The position numbers were made by a program, and so were the translations under genes. From Tardiphaga sp051811025 (GTDB taxonomy: Bacteria > Pseudomonadota > Alphaproteobacteria > Rhizobiales > Xanthobacteraceae), in assembly GCF_051811025.1 (NCBI RefSeq), contig NZ_JBPWQE010000001.1, forward strand, positions 4,030,001 to 4,094,000: DNA of 64,000 nt, read 5' to 3'. Below the pieces are notes generated by a model. The model searched no databases, was not told where the DNA came from, and worked only from the letters and a program-made list of their open reading frames with translations. Below, one piece after another: positions 17,818-26,121 of the stretch. The first letter of the stretch is position 1; every line of letters begins with the position of its first letter.

Positions 17818-18849
17818 ATGACGACTCTGGGCGCAACGGCCATCCGTGCAGCGCGACGCTTCGCATCCTCTTTGCCTGCGTTGTTTGGTGTGCTGATCTT
17901 CACCTTCCTGCTGATGCGCGTCTTGCCGGGCGATCCCGCCGTGTTCTTCGCCTCCGGGCCCAATTCAGGCAAGGAAGAGATCGAGACCATCCGCAAACAG
18001 ATGGGTCTCGACAAGCCCGTGCCACAGCAACTGTTCCTGTATCTCTACGACGTCGGCCGCGGCAATCTTGGCCGTTCGCTGATGACGGGCCAGAACGTCA
18101 CCAAGGACTTGCGTGAGCGCCTGCCCGCCTCCCTCGAACTGACTTTCTCGGCACTTCTGATCGCACTTGTTCTCGCAATCCCGCTGGGTGTCCTTGCGGC
18201 GCTGAAACCAGGATCGCTGATCGATCACAGCGTACGATTGTTCTGCGCGCTCGGGGTCTGTGTCCCAACTTTCGTCTCAGGGCTGCTGCTGATCTATATC
18301 TTCTACTATCTGTTCGGCGTGTCGCCCGATCCGACCGGGCGTGTCGATATCTTCACCACGCTGCCGCCATCGCGCACGGGCTTCCTTCTGATCGACTTTG
18401 CGCTCGCCGGCGACTTCGATGGCTGGTGGGCCGCATTCAAGCAATTGATCCTGCCGGCCTGCACCATGGCGCTGTTCGTGATCGCGCCGTTGGCGCGAAT
18501 CACCCGCGCTTCGATGCTGGCGTCACTCGGCAGCGACTTCGTCCGCACCGCCCGTTCCGTCGGCCTGTCATGGTGGAGCATCATTGTCACCTATGCGCTG
18601 CGCAACGCCATCCTGCCCGTCATTACGATTGCCGGCATCGTGTTCTCGACCATGCTCGGCGCCAATGTGCTGGTCGAGAAGGTATTCTCCTGGCCCGGCG
18701 TCGCCTCCTACGCGCTCGACGCGCTGCTGTCGTCGGACTATGCCCCGGTACAAGGCTTCGTCCTGCTGATGGCTTCGGTCTTCGTTATCGTCAATCTTGT
18801 CGTCGATGTGCTCTATGGCATCGCCGATCCCAGGATTTCCATCGGATGA
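17818..18849 (+). CDS. ABC transporter permease, DppB/OppB type
   Basis: An inner-membrane permease of 343 residues. It has an N-terminal membrane helix (FASSLPALFGVLIFTFLLMRVLPGDPA), further helices, and the EAA-like coupling loop ITRASMLASLGSDFVRTARSVGLSWWSI that docks on the ATPase. The region after helix 3 is longer than usual, with a periplasmic insert containing GVSPDPTGRVDIF. The ATG is at 17818, and the stop overlaps the next permease start as ATGA. It pairs with the following DppC-type subunit. Confidence 0.92.
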   Translation: MTTLGATAIRAARRFASSLPALFGVLIFTFLLMRVLPGDPAVFFASGPNSGKEEIETIRKQMGLDKPVPQQLFLYLYDVGRGNLGRSLMTGQNVTKDLRERLPASLELTFSALLIALVLAIPLGVLAALKPGSLIDHSVRLFCALGVCVPTFVSGLLLIYIFYYLFGVSPDPTGRVDIFTTLPPSRTGFLLIDFALAGDFDGWWAAFKQLILPACTMALFVIAPLARITRASMLASLGSDFVRTARSVGLSWWSIIVTYALRNAILPVITIAGIVFSTMLGANVLVEKVFSWPGVASYALDALLSSDYAPVQGFVLLMASVFVIVNLVVDVLYGIADPRISIG

Positions 18850-19694
18850 GCAGCGCAACACTTCAACACGCCGCCTTCATCCTGCGCGGCAACCCCATCA
18901 CCGGCATCGCCGCCGTCGGCGCGTCCTTGCTGATCTTTGTTGGTATCTTCGGTCCGTGGATCGTGCCCTATGATCCCATCGCATCGAATGTTCAGAATGC
19001 ACTGATGCCGCCAAGCGCTGCGCATTGGGCCGGCACGGACCAGCTTGGGCGCGATGTGTTCAGCCGCATCATCGTCGCCGCGCAGCTCGATCTAGCGATT
19101 GCAGTCTCCGCCGTTGGCATCTCCTTCGCGCTAGGCGCCGTCATCGGCGCTCTCTGCGGCTATTCGGGCGGCAAGCTCGATCGCGCTGTTGGCCGCTTCG
19201 TCGACGTGCTGATGGCGTTCCCGCTGTTCGTACTGGCCATGGCCATGGTCGCCGCACTCGGCAACCGCGTGGAGAACATTGTCATCGCCACCGCCATCAT
19301 CAACCTGCCGTTCTACATCCGCTTTGCACGCGCCGAAGTGAACGTCCGCCGCAACCTCGGCTGGGTCGAGGCCGCGCGCGCCTGCGGCGACAGCCATGTC
19401 TCCGTGGTGCTGCGCTTTCTGCTGCCTAACGTGCTGCCAGCCATGGTGGTGCAGATGTCGCTCAATCTCGGCTGGGCCATCATCAATGCTGCGGGTCTCT
19501 CCTTCATCGGCCTCGGCGTAAAACCGCCAACGCCGGAATGGGGCATCATGGTTGCCGAAGGCGCGCGCTTCATCTCCACCGGCAAATGGTGGCTGGTGGC
19601 TTTTCCCGGCCTCGCTTTGATGCTGGCCGTGCTGTGCTTCAACCTGCTCGGCGACGGGCTGCGTGATATTCTCGATCCAAGACAGCGGACATGA
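18846..19694 (+). CDS. ABC transporter permease, DppC/OppC type
   Basis: A 282-residue permease. It has an N-terminal helix, the family block HWAGTDQLGRDVFSRIIVAAQLDL at about 60-83, several membrane helices and the coupling loop AEVNVRRNLGWVEAARACGDS. The ATG at 18846 overlaps the preceding stop (ATGA), and MSSATLQHAAFILRGNP is a plausible cytoplasmic N-terminus. It forms the heterodimeric channel with the DppB-type subunit and is followed 13 bases later by the fused ATPase gene. Confidence 0.92.
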   Translation: MSSATLQHAAFILRGNPITGIAAVGASLLIFVGIFGPWIVPYDPIASNVQNALMPPSAAHWAGTDQLGRDVFSRIIVAAQLDLAIAVSAVGISFALGAVIGALCGYSGGKLDRAVGRFVDVLMAFPLFVLAMAMVAALGNRVENIVIATAIINLPFYIRFARAEVNVRRNLGWVEAARACGDSHVSVVLRFLLPNVLPAMVVQMSLNLGWAIINAAGLSFIGLGVKPPTPEWGIMVAEGARFISTGKWWLVAFPGLALMLAVLCFNLLGDGLRDILDPRQRT

Positions 19695-19707
19695 GTCAGC
19701 GAACGTG

Positions 19708-21390
19708 ATGACGACACCCAAACCGCTGCTCGATATCGAGAATCTTCAGGTCACTTTTTCAACACGCCGCGGCCCGGTCGAGGCCGTGCGCGGAATCTCG
19801 CTGTCACTTGCCGAGGGCGAAACGCTGGGCATCGTCGGCGAGAGCGGCTCCGGCAAATCGGTGACCGGTTTTGCGATGACGCGCCTGCTGGATGCGTCGG
19901 GTAAAATCTCCGGTGGTCGTATCTCGTTCCGCGATCGCGACATCACCAAGATGACCAGTTCCAGCCTGCGTGAGATGCACGGCTCGGCGATGGCCATGAT
20001 CTTCCAGAATCCGCGCGGCGCGCTCAACCCGATCCGCGCTATCGGCCAGCAGATCGCCGACGCCATCCTGGCGCATCGCAAGATTTCTGCATCGGAAGCC
20101 CGCGCCGAGTCGCTCGAACTGCTGCGCGCCGTGAAGATCCGCGATCCCGAGAAGCGCATGAACGCCTACCCTCACGAATTGTCGGGCGGCATGTGCCAGC
20201 GTGTGATGATCGCCATGGCGATCTCCAGCAATCCCGCATTACTGATTGCCGACGAGCCGACCACCGGCCTCGATGTCACGACGCAGAAAGTGGTGATGGA
20301 TCTCCTCGCCAGCATCGCCGCCGAAAGGGGCATGGCGACGATCCTCATCACCCACGATCTCGGCCTCGCCGCCCGCTATTGCCGCCGCGTCGTGGTGATG
20401 GAACAGGGCAAGCTGGTCGAGGAAGCCGACGCCTTGACGCTATTCCGGTCGCCGCAACACCCCTACACCAAGCGCCTCGTCGCAGCGTCTCCAACCGCGA
20501 CCTCGCGCGTCGAGGATCTCGTGACCGATGACGAAAAGCTGCTGGTACCGGCGGTGCCCGTCCCACTGCCGCCGAAGCCGGTGCATGGCACGCCGCCGCT
20601 GCTGGAAGTTCTCGACCTCGTCAAGCGTTTCGACGACGGCACTGTCGGCGTCGCGAATTTCTCGATGGCCATCGCGCCCGGCGAAAGCGTCGGCCTGGTC
20701 GGTGAGTCCGGCTCCGGCAAGAGCACGACCTCGCGCATGATCTGTCGCCTGCTCGATCAGAGCGAAGGCATCATCAATTTCAACGGTCAGTCGATCAGCC
20801 ATATCCCGGCACGTGACTTTCATCGTGCGCCACAACGGCGCGAAATCCAGATCGTGTTCCAGGACCCGAACGACAGTCTCAATCCGCGCTTCAACGCCTT
20901 CGACTGTATCGCTCATCCCCTGATCCGCCTGCTCGGCATGAGCAACGGCGCAGCGCTCAAGCAGCGTGTCGCCGAATGTGCCCATCGCGTCGGGCTTCCT
21001 GCGGACCTGCTGGAGCGCTTTCCGCACCAACTGTCAGGTGGTCAGAAAGCCCGCATCGGCATCGCCCGTGCAATCGCCTGCCGGCCGAAGCTTCTTGTGC
21101 TGGATGAGCCAACCGCCGCCCTCGATGTCTCGGTTCAGGCTGTGGTTCTGCAACTGCTTGAGCGACTGCGTCGCGAAGACAATCTCGCTTTCCTGTTCGT
21201 CAGCCACGATCTCAACGTCGTACGCATGATGTGTCAACGGACCATCGTGCTGCGCAACGGCGCTATCGTCGAAGAAGGCGAGAGCCATCAGTTGTTCGAC
21301 AATCCGCAGACTGATTACACCCGCGAACTCGTCGACGCGGTTCCACATATCGAGATGATCGCCGCGGAAAAAATGGCCGCCGGCGCCTAG
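19708..21390 (+). CDS. Fused two-domain ABC transporter ATPase (DppD-DppF type)
   Basis: A 560-residue protein with two nucleotide-binding domains in one chain. Domain 1 has Walker A GESGSGKS (44-51), signature LSGGMCQR and Walker B LLIADEPTTGLD. Domain 2 has Walker A GESGSGKS (near 345), signature LSGGQKAR and Walker B LLVLDEPTAALD. Both are intact, so both should hydrolyse ATP. The first signature has Met-Cys in place of the common Gln-Arg. The ATG at 19708 directly follows an in-frame GTG, either of which could start it. It completes the importer encoded from 16089. Confidence 0.93.
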   Translation: MTTPKPLLDIENLQVTFSTRRGPVEAVRGISLSLAEGETLGIVGESGSGKSVTGFAMTRLLDASGKISGGRISFRDRDITKMTSSSLREMHGSAMAMIFQNPRGALNPIRAIGQQIADAILAHRKISASEARAESLELLRAVKIRDPEKRMNAYPHELSGGMCQRVMIAMAISSNPALLIADEPTTGLDVTTQKVVMDLLASIAAERGMATILITHDLGLAARYCRRVVVMEQGKLVEEADALTLFRSPQHPYTKRLVAASPTATSRVEDLVTDDEKLLVPAVPVPLPPKPVHGTPPLLEVLDLVKRFDDGTVGVANFSMAIAPGESVGLVGESGSGKSTTSRMICRLLDQSEGIINFNGQSISHIPARDFHRAPQRREIQIVFQDPNDSLNPRFNAFDCIAHPLIRLLGMSNGAALKQRVAECAHRVGLPADLLERFPHQLSGGQKARIGIARAIACRPKLLVLDEPTAALDVSVQAVVLQLLERLRREDNLAFLFVSHDLNVVRMMCQRTIVLRNGAIVEEGESHQLFDNPQTDYTRELVDAVPHIEMIAAEKMAAGA

Positions 21391-21567
21391 CTGCGGGTGG
21401 CCAGCGGCGAAACGCCTCAACTGCCGGCCTTGTCCGGTTCCATTGGCGTAACCATACCGACTATAGTGTGAATTGTACCGGCGCGGGATACCTTGCATCC
21501 ACAGCGCATCTCGCCGAACATAAGACCAAGCGTCGCTCAATGACGCATCAAGATCGGGAGGATTACC

Positions 21568-22548
21568 GTGCGGATCAAAGCCGTTCACGTCGCCTTACTC
21601 GCCGTTATGGCGAGCTGTTCGGCCATGACGTCAGGCGCTCACGCCCAGGCATGGCCTCAGAAACAGGTCACCTTCATCGTGCCCTTCGCCGCCGGCGGCG
21701 GCACCGACGCCTTCGCGCGGCCACTGGCCGCGCAGCTCGACACCCAACTCGGCAAGCGCGTCATCATCGAGAACCGCGCCGGCGCAGGTGGCACGGTCGG
21801 CGCCTCGGCAGCGGCCAAGGCGGCGCCCGATGGCTACACCTTCTTCATGGGCGCCGCGCATCACGCGATCGCGCCGTCGCTCTATCCCAATCTCGATTAC
21901 GACATCGAGAAAGACTTTATCCCGGTTGCGCTGATCGCGCGGCCGCCGCAGGTCATCGTGGTCAATCCCGACAAGGTCTCGGCCAAGACGCTCGGTGAAT
22001 TCATCGCCTATGCGAAGGCCAATCCGGACAAGCTCTCTTATGGTTCGGCCGGTGCCGGCACGACGCATCATCTTGCCGGCGAGCTGTTCAAGATCCTGAC
22101 CCAGACCAAGATCCAACACGTTCCCTATCGCGGGGCTGGTCCGGCCATGCAGGACCTCATCGCGGGTCACGTGCCGGTGGTGTTCGATGGTCTTGGCTCA
22201 TCGGCCGCGCCAATCCGCGCCGGACAACTGCGCGCGCTGGCGATCGCCGCGCCGAAGCGCGTGGCCGCATTTCCTGATCTGCCGACAGCAGCTGAAGCCG
22301 GTTTGCCGAATTATGAAGTCGCCACCTGGTATGGGCTGTTCGCGCCCAAGGGCACGCCGCCCGACGTCGTCGAGCGCATGGCGAAGGAGCTGAAGGCTGC
22401 ATTGCAGGTGCCAGCGATCAAGGAGGCGTGGGAACGCAACGGCTCCGACGTGCCTGATGTGGCCGGTGCCGACTTCGGCAAGATGGTGTCTGGCGAAGTG
22501 GCGCGTTGGCGCAAGGTCGTGACCGAAGCCAATGTGAAGCTGGACTGA
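21568..22548 (+). CDS. Bug/TctC-family tripartite tricarboxylate-type binding protein (orphan)
   Basis: A periplasmic binding protein of the Bug family, 326 residues. The signal peptide (1-27, ending SGAHAQ) is followed by WPQKQVTFIVPFAAGGGTDAFARPLA, the family's ligand loop, and by ENRAGAGGTVGA. It starts at a GTG (21568) behind GGGAGGA. No TctA/TctB membrane genes are nearby, which is common for Bug proteins. Known members bind carboxylates and related small molecules; some act as sensors. It is separated by 177 bases from the preceding ATPase and ends at a strong bidirectional terminator. Confidence 0.93.
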   Translation: MRIKAVHVALLAVMASCSAMTSGAHAQAWPQKQVTFIVPFAAGGGTDAFARPLAAQLDTQLGKRVIIENRAGAGGTVGASAAAKAAPDGYTFFMGAAHHAIAPSLYPNLDYDIEKDFIPVALIARPPQVIVVNPDKVSAKTLGEFIAYAKANPDKLSYGSAGAGTTHHLAGELFKILTQTKIQHVPYRGAGPAMQDLIAGHVPVVFDGLGSSAAPIRAGQLRALAIAAPKRVAAFPDLPTAAEAGLPNYEVATWYGLFAPKGTPPDVVERMAKELKAALQVPAIKEAWERNGSDVPDVAGADFGKMVSGEVARWRKVVTEANVKLD

Positions 22549-22563
22549 ACCGGCAGAATGACG

Positions 22564-22598
22564 AAGGCCGCCAGACGTAACGTCTGGCGGCCTTTTTT
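22564..22598. terminator. Bidirectional rho-independent terminator
   Basis: Arms AAGGCCGCCAGACG and CGTCTGGCGGCCTT are perfect complements around a TAA loop, with a run of T on the plus strand and A residues before the stem. It lies between the Bug gene stop (22548) and the stop of the leftward ATPase gene (22597). Confidence 0.9.
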
Positions 22599-24252
22599 AT
22601 GCAGAAGCGACTTCCGCCTGCCTGGCACCTGGACCAGCAAACATCGCACGGCCGGGAATCGCATCCAGCAACGCGCGCGTATAGGCGTCGGTGGGATTCT
22701 GGAAGATCTTCTGCGTCTCGCCCTGCTCGACGATCTCGCCGCGCCGCATCACCACGATGCGGTCGGCGATTTCGGCGGCGACGCGCAAGTCATGAGTGAT
22801 GAAGATCATCGCCAGGTTCATCTCCTCGCGCAGGTCGGCAAGCAGCTGCAGCACCTGCGCCTGCACGGAGACGTCGAGCGCCGAAACCGCTTCGTCAGCG
22901 ACCAGCACCGAAGGCTTCAGGGCCAGCGCACGGGCGATACAGATGCGCTGGCGCTGACCGCCGGAGAATTCATGCGGATAGCGATTGGCCGCGCTCTCCT
23001 GCAGGCCGACGCGGGCCAGCAGACGCTTGGCGTCGGCCATCGCTTCCTTGGCAGGCGTGCCATAGGCAATCGGGCCGCCGGCGATGGCGTCGCCGACCTT
23101 CTGGCGCGGATCGAGCGCCGCGAAGGGATCCTGAAACACGATCTGAATCTTGCGGCGCATCTGACGCAGCCGCTCACCACGCTGTGACAGCAGATCTTTG
23201 CCGTCGAAATGCACCGAGCCGGTATCAGGCTCGATCAGCCGCATGATCAGCCGCCCCAGCGTCGACTTGCCCGACCCGGACTCGCCGACGATCGCCACCG
23301 TCTCGCGCGCCTTCAGACCGAGCGAGATGTTTTGTACCGCATCGGTCCGGCGCGGCGGCAGGAACATGCCCTGCTTGGTGATGAAGGTCTTGTTCAGACC
23401 GACGGCATCGAGCAGCGGCTCGCCCGTGATCTTGCGATCCGTCCTCGTCAGCGAGCGAGCGCCCGGAACGGCGGCGATCAGGCTCTTGGTGTAATCATCC
23501 TTCGGATTGCGCAGCACCTCATCGACAGTACCCTGCTCGACGACGCGGCCATTGCGCATCACAACGACACGATCAGCGACGTCAGCAACGACGCCAAAAT
23601 CGTGGGTGATCAGAAGCACGCCCATACCGCGCTCCGACTGGAGCTTCTTCACCAGCGCGAGAATCTGCTTCTGCGTGGTGACGTCGAGCGCCGTGGTCGG
23701 CTCGTCGGCCAGCAGCAACGCCGGATTGTTGGCCATCGCCATGGCGATCATGATCCGCTGGCGCTGGCCACCCGAGAGTTGAAACGGGAAGCTGCGGGCG
23801 AGCGCTACAGGATCCGGCAAACCGACGTCCCGGATCAGCTCCTGCACGCGCGCATCGACCGCCTCTTTGGACGGCGTCGGCTTGGTGTGCGTGATGATCG
23901 ATTCCGCGATTTGCTGACCGACACGGGCCAGCGGATTAAGCGCGCTGAGCGGCTCCTGGAAAATCATCGAGATGGCGCCGCCGCGCAACTTGCGCATCGT
24001 GGGCTCATCCGCCTTGGCGATGTCACTGCCCTTGAAGCTGATGCTGCCCTGCGCGACACCCGTACGGTCGGGCAGCAGTCGCAGGATCGCATGCGCGGTC
24101 ATCGACTTGCCGGAGCCGGACTCACCGACGAGACAGACGATCTCGTTGCGGTTGACGGTGAGCGACACGTCTTCGATGGCGAAAGGACGATCGGCGCCCG
24201 GCGGCAGGCTGATGGAGACGTTCTCAATGGCAAGCAGTGTTTTGTCGGTCAT
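22597..24252 (-). CDS. Fused two-domain ABC transporter ATPase (DppD-DppF type)
   Basis: A 551-residue double ATPase. Domain 1 has Walker A GESGSGKS (43-50), signature LSGGQRQR and Walker B LLLADEPTTALD. Domain 2 has GESGSGKS near 325, signature FSGGQRQR and LVADEAVSALD, where Ala replaces Pro as in many DppF-type domains. It is the last gene of the leftward importer operon, five bases after the DppC-type permease. The ATG at 24252 has only a weak ribosome site, which suggests coupling. It energises the permeases that serve the three binding proteins upstream. Confidence 0.93.
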   Translation of the reverse strand: MTDKTLLAIENVSISLPPGADRPFAIEDVSLTVNRNEIVCLVGESGSGKSMTAHAILRLLPDRTGVAQGSISFKGSDIAKADEPTMRKLRGGAISMIFQEPLSALNPLARVGQQIAESIITHTKPTPSKEAVDARVQELIRDVGLPDPVALARSFPFQLSGGQRQRIMIAMAMANNPALLLADEPTTALDVTTQKQILALVKKLQSERGMGVLLITHDFGVVADVADRVVVMRNGRVVEQGTVDEVLRNPKDDYTKSLIAAVPGARSLTRTDRKITGEPLLDAVGLNKTFITKQGMFLPPRRTDAVQNISLGLKARETVAIVGESGSGKSTLGRLIMRLIEPDTGSVHFDGKDLLSQRGERLRQMRRKIQIVFQDPFAALDPRQKVGDAIAGGPIAYGTPAKEAMADAKRLLARVGLQESAANRYPHEFSGGQRQRICIARALALKPSVLVADEAVSALDVSVQAQVLQLLADLREEMNLAMIFITHDLRVAAEIADRIVVMRRGEIVEQGETQKIFQNPTDAYTRALLDAIPGRAMFAGPGARQAEVASA

Positions 24253-24257
24253 GAATA

Positions 24258-25091
24258 CTATCGCTTGCGTGAGATACGGGGGTTCAGCGTGTCATTGAGA
24301 CCTTCACCCACGAGATTGATGGCCAGCACGGTGAGCAGGATGGCGAGACCGGGAAACACGCTCATCCACCATGCCTGACGGATCACGGTGCGTGCCGCAC
24401 CGATCATGAATCCCCAGGACATCAGGTTGGGGTCGCCAAGACCCATGAAGCTCAACGCACTCTCGATCAGGATGGCGCTGGCGACGGCGAGCGATCCGGT
24501 GACGATGATCGGAGAGATCGCATTGGGCAGGATACGGCGCAGCACCACGGTCAGCGGACGCTGGCCCTGGCAGACCGCAGCCTGGACGAACTCACGCCCG
24601 CGCAGCCGCATGAATTCCGCGCGCGTCAAGCGCGCCAGCGGCGGCCAGCTGACAATGCCGATGGCGAAGATGATGTTGGAGATCTTCGGCCCGATGGTCG
24701 CGACCAGCAAGATGGCGAGGATGAAGCCCGGAATAGTCTGGAACAATTCGGTGATGCGCATCATCACCTCATCGACCTTGCCGCCGAAATAGCCGGCGGT
24801 TGCGCCGATTGTGACACCGATGACCAGCGAGGTCAGCGTCGAGATGACGCCGATGATCAGCGAAATCCGCGCACCATGCGCGATGCCGGCCGCCACGTCG
24901 CGACCGAGCATGTCGGAGCCGAGCCAGAGCCCTTCGCTGAACGGCGGCTGGAACGGCGCGCCGACCATGTCCCAGGGGTCGTCAGGAAACAGCCACGGGG
25001 CCGTCACCGCGAGGAGGACCACCGCGAGGAGGACGATCAGACCAATCATCCCGGTGGGATGGCGGAGAAACGATTTGAGCGTAGACATCAT
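24258..25091 (-). CDS. ABC transporter permease, DppC/OppC type
   Basis: A permease of about 277 residues with the family block LWLGSDMLGRDVAAGIAHGARISL and the coupling loop AEFMRLRGREFVQAAVCQGQ. I place the start at the ATG at 25091 (a second ATG follows at 25088), preceded by CGGGAT, which leaves a ten-base gap after the DppB-type stop. A GTG at 25115 would overlap that gene. It forms the channel with the 25102-26121 product. Confidence 0.9.
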   Translation of the reverse strand: MMSTLKSFLRHPTGMIGLIVLLAVVLLAVTAPWLFPDDPWDMVGAPFQPPFSEGLWLGSDMLGRDVAAGIAHGARISLIIGVISTLTSLVIGVTIGATAGYFGGKVDEVMMRITELFQTIPGFILAILLVATIGPKISNIIFAIGIVSWPPLARLTRAEFMRLRGREFVQAAVCQGQRPLTVVLRRILPNAISPIIVTGSLAVASAILIESALSFMGLGDPNLMSWGFMIGAARTVIRQAWWMSVFPGLAILLTVLAINLVGEGLNDTLNPRISRKR

Positions 25092-25101
25092 ATAATCCCG
25101 T

Positions 25102-26121
25102 TCACGATGCCGCACGCACGGAGACGCGCGGATCGATCACCCGGTAGATCGTATCGGTGAGAAGGTTGAGCGCGATCACGATCACCGACATCACCAGGAA
25201 CACCCCGAGCAACACCGGATAGTCGCGCTGCAACAACGCGTCATAGATGAGACGGCCGAGGCCCGGCCAGGCGAAAACGGTTTCGATCACCACAGCGCCG
25301 CCAACTAGCGCACCGGCCTGCATGCCGGCCACGGTGACAATCGGCAGCATCGCGTTGCGCAGGATATGGCGCATGATGATGCGCCCCTGCTTCAGACCCT
25401 TGGCCTTCGCGGTCTTGATGAAGTCCTGATGGGTGACGTCGAGTACCGAGGAGCGCATGAGGCGGGTATAGATCGCGAGGTAGACAGCTGCGAGCGACAC
25501 CGCTGGCAGAATCAAATGCATGCCGATATCGCCCATGCGCTGCAGTGTGGTCATCGGCACACCGATTGTGACGTAGCCGAAGGCCGGCAACCAGTCGAGC
25601 TGTACAGAGAACAGCAGGACCAGCATTAGGCCGAGCCAGAACACAGGCGTCGCATAGAGCAGCAGCGACACAATCGTCAGCAGCGTATCCGACCACTTGC
25701 CGGCGCGCACGCCCGCGAGCGTGCCGAGAATGATGCCTGACAGAAGCGCGAGAGTGAACGCCGTCGCCGTCAGCAACAGCGTCGCTGGCAGACGTTCCAG
25801 AATGAGCGATGCCACGGTCCGCTGCTGCCGATAGGAATAACCGAGATCGAGCGTCACGACGCGCTTCAGATAGTTGGCGAGCTGAATTGGATAAGGTTTG
25901 TCGAGCCCGTATTCAGCGCGCAGCTGCGCCAGAAGCTTTTCATCCGATGCGCCGCTCTGGCCGGCGATCACCTGCGCGGGATCGCCGGGTGCGGCATGCA
26001 CCAGAATGAAGTTGAAGGTCGCAATGACCAGAACGACCGCGACGAATTTGACAAACCATCCCGCGATAGCGAGGGCGACCGCGAAAACACGACCGCCGCT
26101 ATTGATCGAAGTCGAGGTCAT
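25102..26121 (-). CDS. ABC transporter permease, DppB/OppB type
   Basis: A 339-residue inner-membrane permease. It has an N-terminal helix (VVLVIATFNFILVHAAPGDPA), the coupling loop MRSSVLDVTHQDFIKTAKAKGLK and a C-terminal VFAWPGLGRLIYDALLQRDYP block, all typical of DppB/OppB. The ATG at 26121 overlaps the stop of the preceding binding-protein gene (ATGA), so translation is probably coupled to it. It is the first membrane gene after three binding-protein genes. Confidence 0.93.
   Translation of the reverse strand: MTSTSINSGGRVFAVALAIAGWFVKFVAVVLVIATFNFILVHAAPGDPAQVIAGQSGASDEKLLAQLRAEYGLDKPYPIQLANYLKRVVTLDLGYSYRQQRTVASLILERLPATLLLTATAFTLALLSGIILGTLAGVRAGKWSDTLLTIVSLLLYATPVFWLGLMLVLLFSVQLDWLPAFGYVTIGVPMTTLQRMGDIGMHLILPAVSLAAVYLAIYTRLMRSSVLDVTHQDFIKTAKAKGLKQGRIIMRHILRNAMLPIVTVAGMQAGALVGGAVVIETVFAWPGLGRLIYDALLQRDYPVLLGVFLVMSVIVIALNLLTDTIYRVIDPRVSVRAAS

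Noticed and set aside
23209..24378. 389-codon rightward frame opposite the fused ATPase
   Set aside because: Antisense shadow; the minus strand has intact Walker and signature motifs.
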